Shown here: one piece after another, positions 63,435-64,000 of the stretch
How the letters are laid out: the number at the start of each line of letters is the position of its first letter
Numbering within the stretch: the first letter of the stretch is position 1
Assembly: GCA_016933695.1 (NCBI GenBank)
Contig: JAFGAL010000001.1
Span: 62,001 to 126,000 of the forward strand
Direction of reading: 5' to 3'
Source of the DNA: Candidatus Zixiibacteriota bacterium
GTDB lineage: Bacteria; Zixibacteria; MSB-5A5; GN15; PGXB01
Length of the DNA: 64,000 nt
Translations under genes and position numbers: made by a program
Notes under the pieces: generated by a model
What the model saw: the letters and a program-made list of their open reading frames with translations, nothing else
Told to the model about the DNA's origin: nothing
Databases searched by the model: none

Positions 63435-63967
63435 TTAATATCTCCCTTCTCGAGGCAGATTTCCAGCATCGCACGGGCCCGGGAGAGCGTCACATACAGG
63501 TAGTTCGGGGTTAATCCGCATCGCCGGCAGATTTCCGTGGTGGAATACCCCTGATAATGCAGGTTGAGGATGCGTGCATGCTTGCTGTTGGCACCGCTGA
63601 TCTTGCGCAGACAATCCAGCAGTGCGGCTTTCAGTGCCGGATCAATCTCCCAGTCAGCCGCCGCAACCTCGCTTTCCGGCATTGGACCCTGTTTGCTCTT
63701 CCGTACCCGTTTCGACTTCAGATAGTCCAGGAACTTGTTATTCAACACCTTATAAGCCCACGCCGCGAAGCTTTTCTCGATAACGATATCGCGATACTTG
63801 TCGGCGATCGTTACCAGGGCGTCCTGTACAATCTCCTCGACATCCGAGTCGCTCGTTATTTTCTGTTGAAGAAACAGCCGAAAGCTTACAGTCAAATGAG
63901 TAAAAAGCCGCTCCTCGGCGATTTTATCCCCCTGACTGGCATCGGTGTAAAGCGCGTTAATGTCCAT
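63431..63967 (-). CDS. ECF-type RNA polymerase sigma factor
   Basis: 178 residues from ATG 63967 (MDINALYTDASQGD); TTG 63985 at the window edge would add six residues. Region 2: EERLFTHLTVSFRLFLQQKITSDSDVEEIVQDALVTIADKYRDIVIEKSFAAWAYKVLNNKFLDYLK, with the core-binding DxEEIVQDxL. Region 4: LNLHYQGYSTTEICRRCGLTPNYLYVTLSRARAML. A basic, Pro-containing linker (KSKRVRKSKQGPMPESE) joins them. It precedes the anti-sigma/TPR gene with a 4-nt overlap, the standard sigma/anti-sigma pair. Confidence 0.92.
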   Translation of the reverse strand: MDINALYTDASQGDKIAEERLFTHLTVSFRLFLQQKITSDSDVEEIVQDALVTIADKYRDIVIEKSFAAWAYKVLNNKFLDYLKSKRVRKSKQGPMPESEVAAADWEIDPALKAALLDCLRKISGANSKHARILNLHYQGYSTTEICRRCGLTPNYLYVTLSRARAMLEICLEKGDIK

Positions 63968-64000
63968 AATCTCGCTAGTTCCCAATGGAATACACGATTA

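Overview
The window looks like a chromosomal segment of an uncultured, mostly GC-moderate bacterium of the FCB superphylum, most probably candidate phylum Zixibacteria or a close relative. The reasons are: several very large secreted proteins end in dockerin-like repeats of the form GDxNxDGxxNLLDILYLIDYLY; one carries a YPNPFNPST-type C-terminal sorting/FlgD-like domain typical of FCB bacteria; the nuo operon has eleven genes and no nuoEFG; a normally archaeal-type GatD is present; and SSS transporters, FeoAB and HemCDBL are organised as in these genomes. This assignment is inference from protein style, not from a marker phylogeny.

Layout. 1-9770 (minus): complex I operon nuoABCDHIJKLMN, nuoN running off the left edge, with a perfect CRP/FNR-type palindrome in front of nuoA. 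10059-12754 (minus): a putative lipoprotein, an MFS transporter and RidA. 12913-14808 (plus): signal peptidase I and HemW. 15138-17500 (plus): two secreted dockerin-type proteins with long structured leaders. 17659-20361 (plus): RarA and an exported 'asparagine synthetase B-like' protein. 20369-27710 (minus): two giant secreted repeat proteins. 28042-30227 (minus): a PAS/sigma-54 activator followed by a -24/-12 promoter, a DUF2173-like protein and a small Cys-rich protein. 30309-33272: a beta-propeller secreted protein with a sorting domain. 33475-36707 (minus): DtxR/MntR-type regulator, FeoA, FeoB and a small membrane protein. 36937-40831 (plus): hemC-hemD-hemB-hemL. 40845-45863: GatD (minus) and Mfd (plus), then an initiator tRNA-Met.

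46046-50472 is an A+T-rich foreign island: a controller protein, a PD-(D/E)XK endonuclease and an HsdM-HsdS-type fusion methylase, arranged like an AhdI-type (type IIH) restriction-modification system, bracketed by four copies of a 24-bp palindromic repeat. After an orphan MacB/FtsX-like permease and a secreted protein comes the most intriguing locus, 54336-60343 (plus): a MarR regulator under a 35-bp palindromic operator, a signal-peptide/TM protein, a sodium:solute symporter, a 41-residue membrane protein, a carbamoyltransferase whose aspartate-binding positions appear changed, and a glutamine-dependent asparagine-synthetase-like enzyme. They look co-transcribed and could form an undescribed amide/carbamoyl metabolism operon. 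The right end (minus) has a SAM methyltransferase, a TPR/TolB-like protein with an N-terminal zinc anti-sigma domain, and its ECF sigma factor.

No rRNA, CRISPR array, transposase or integrase was seen.
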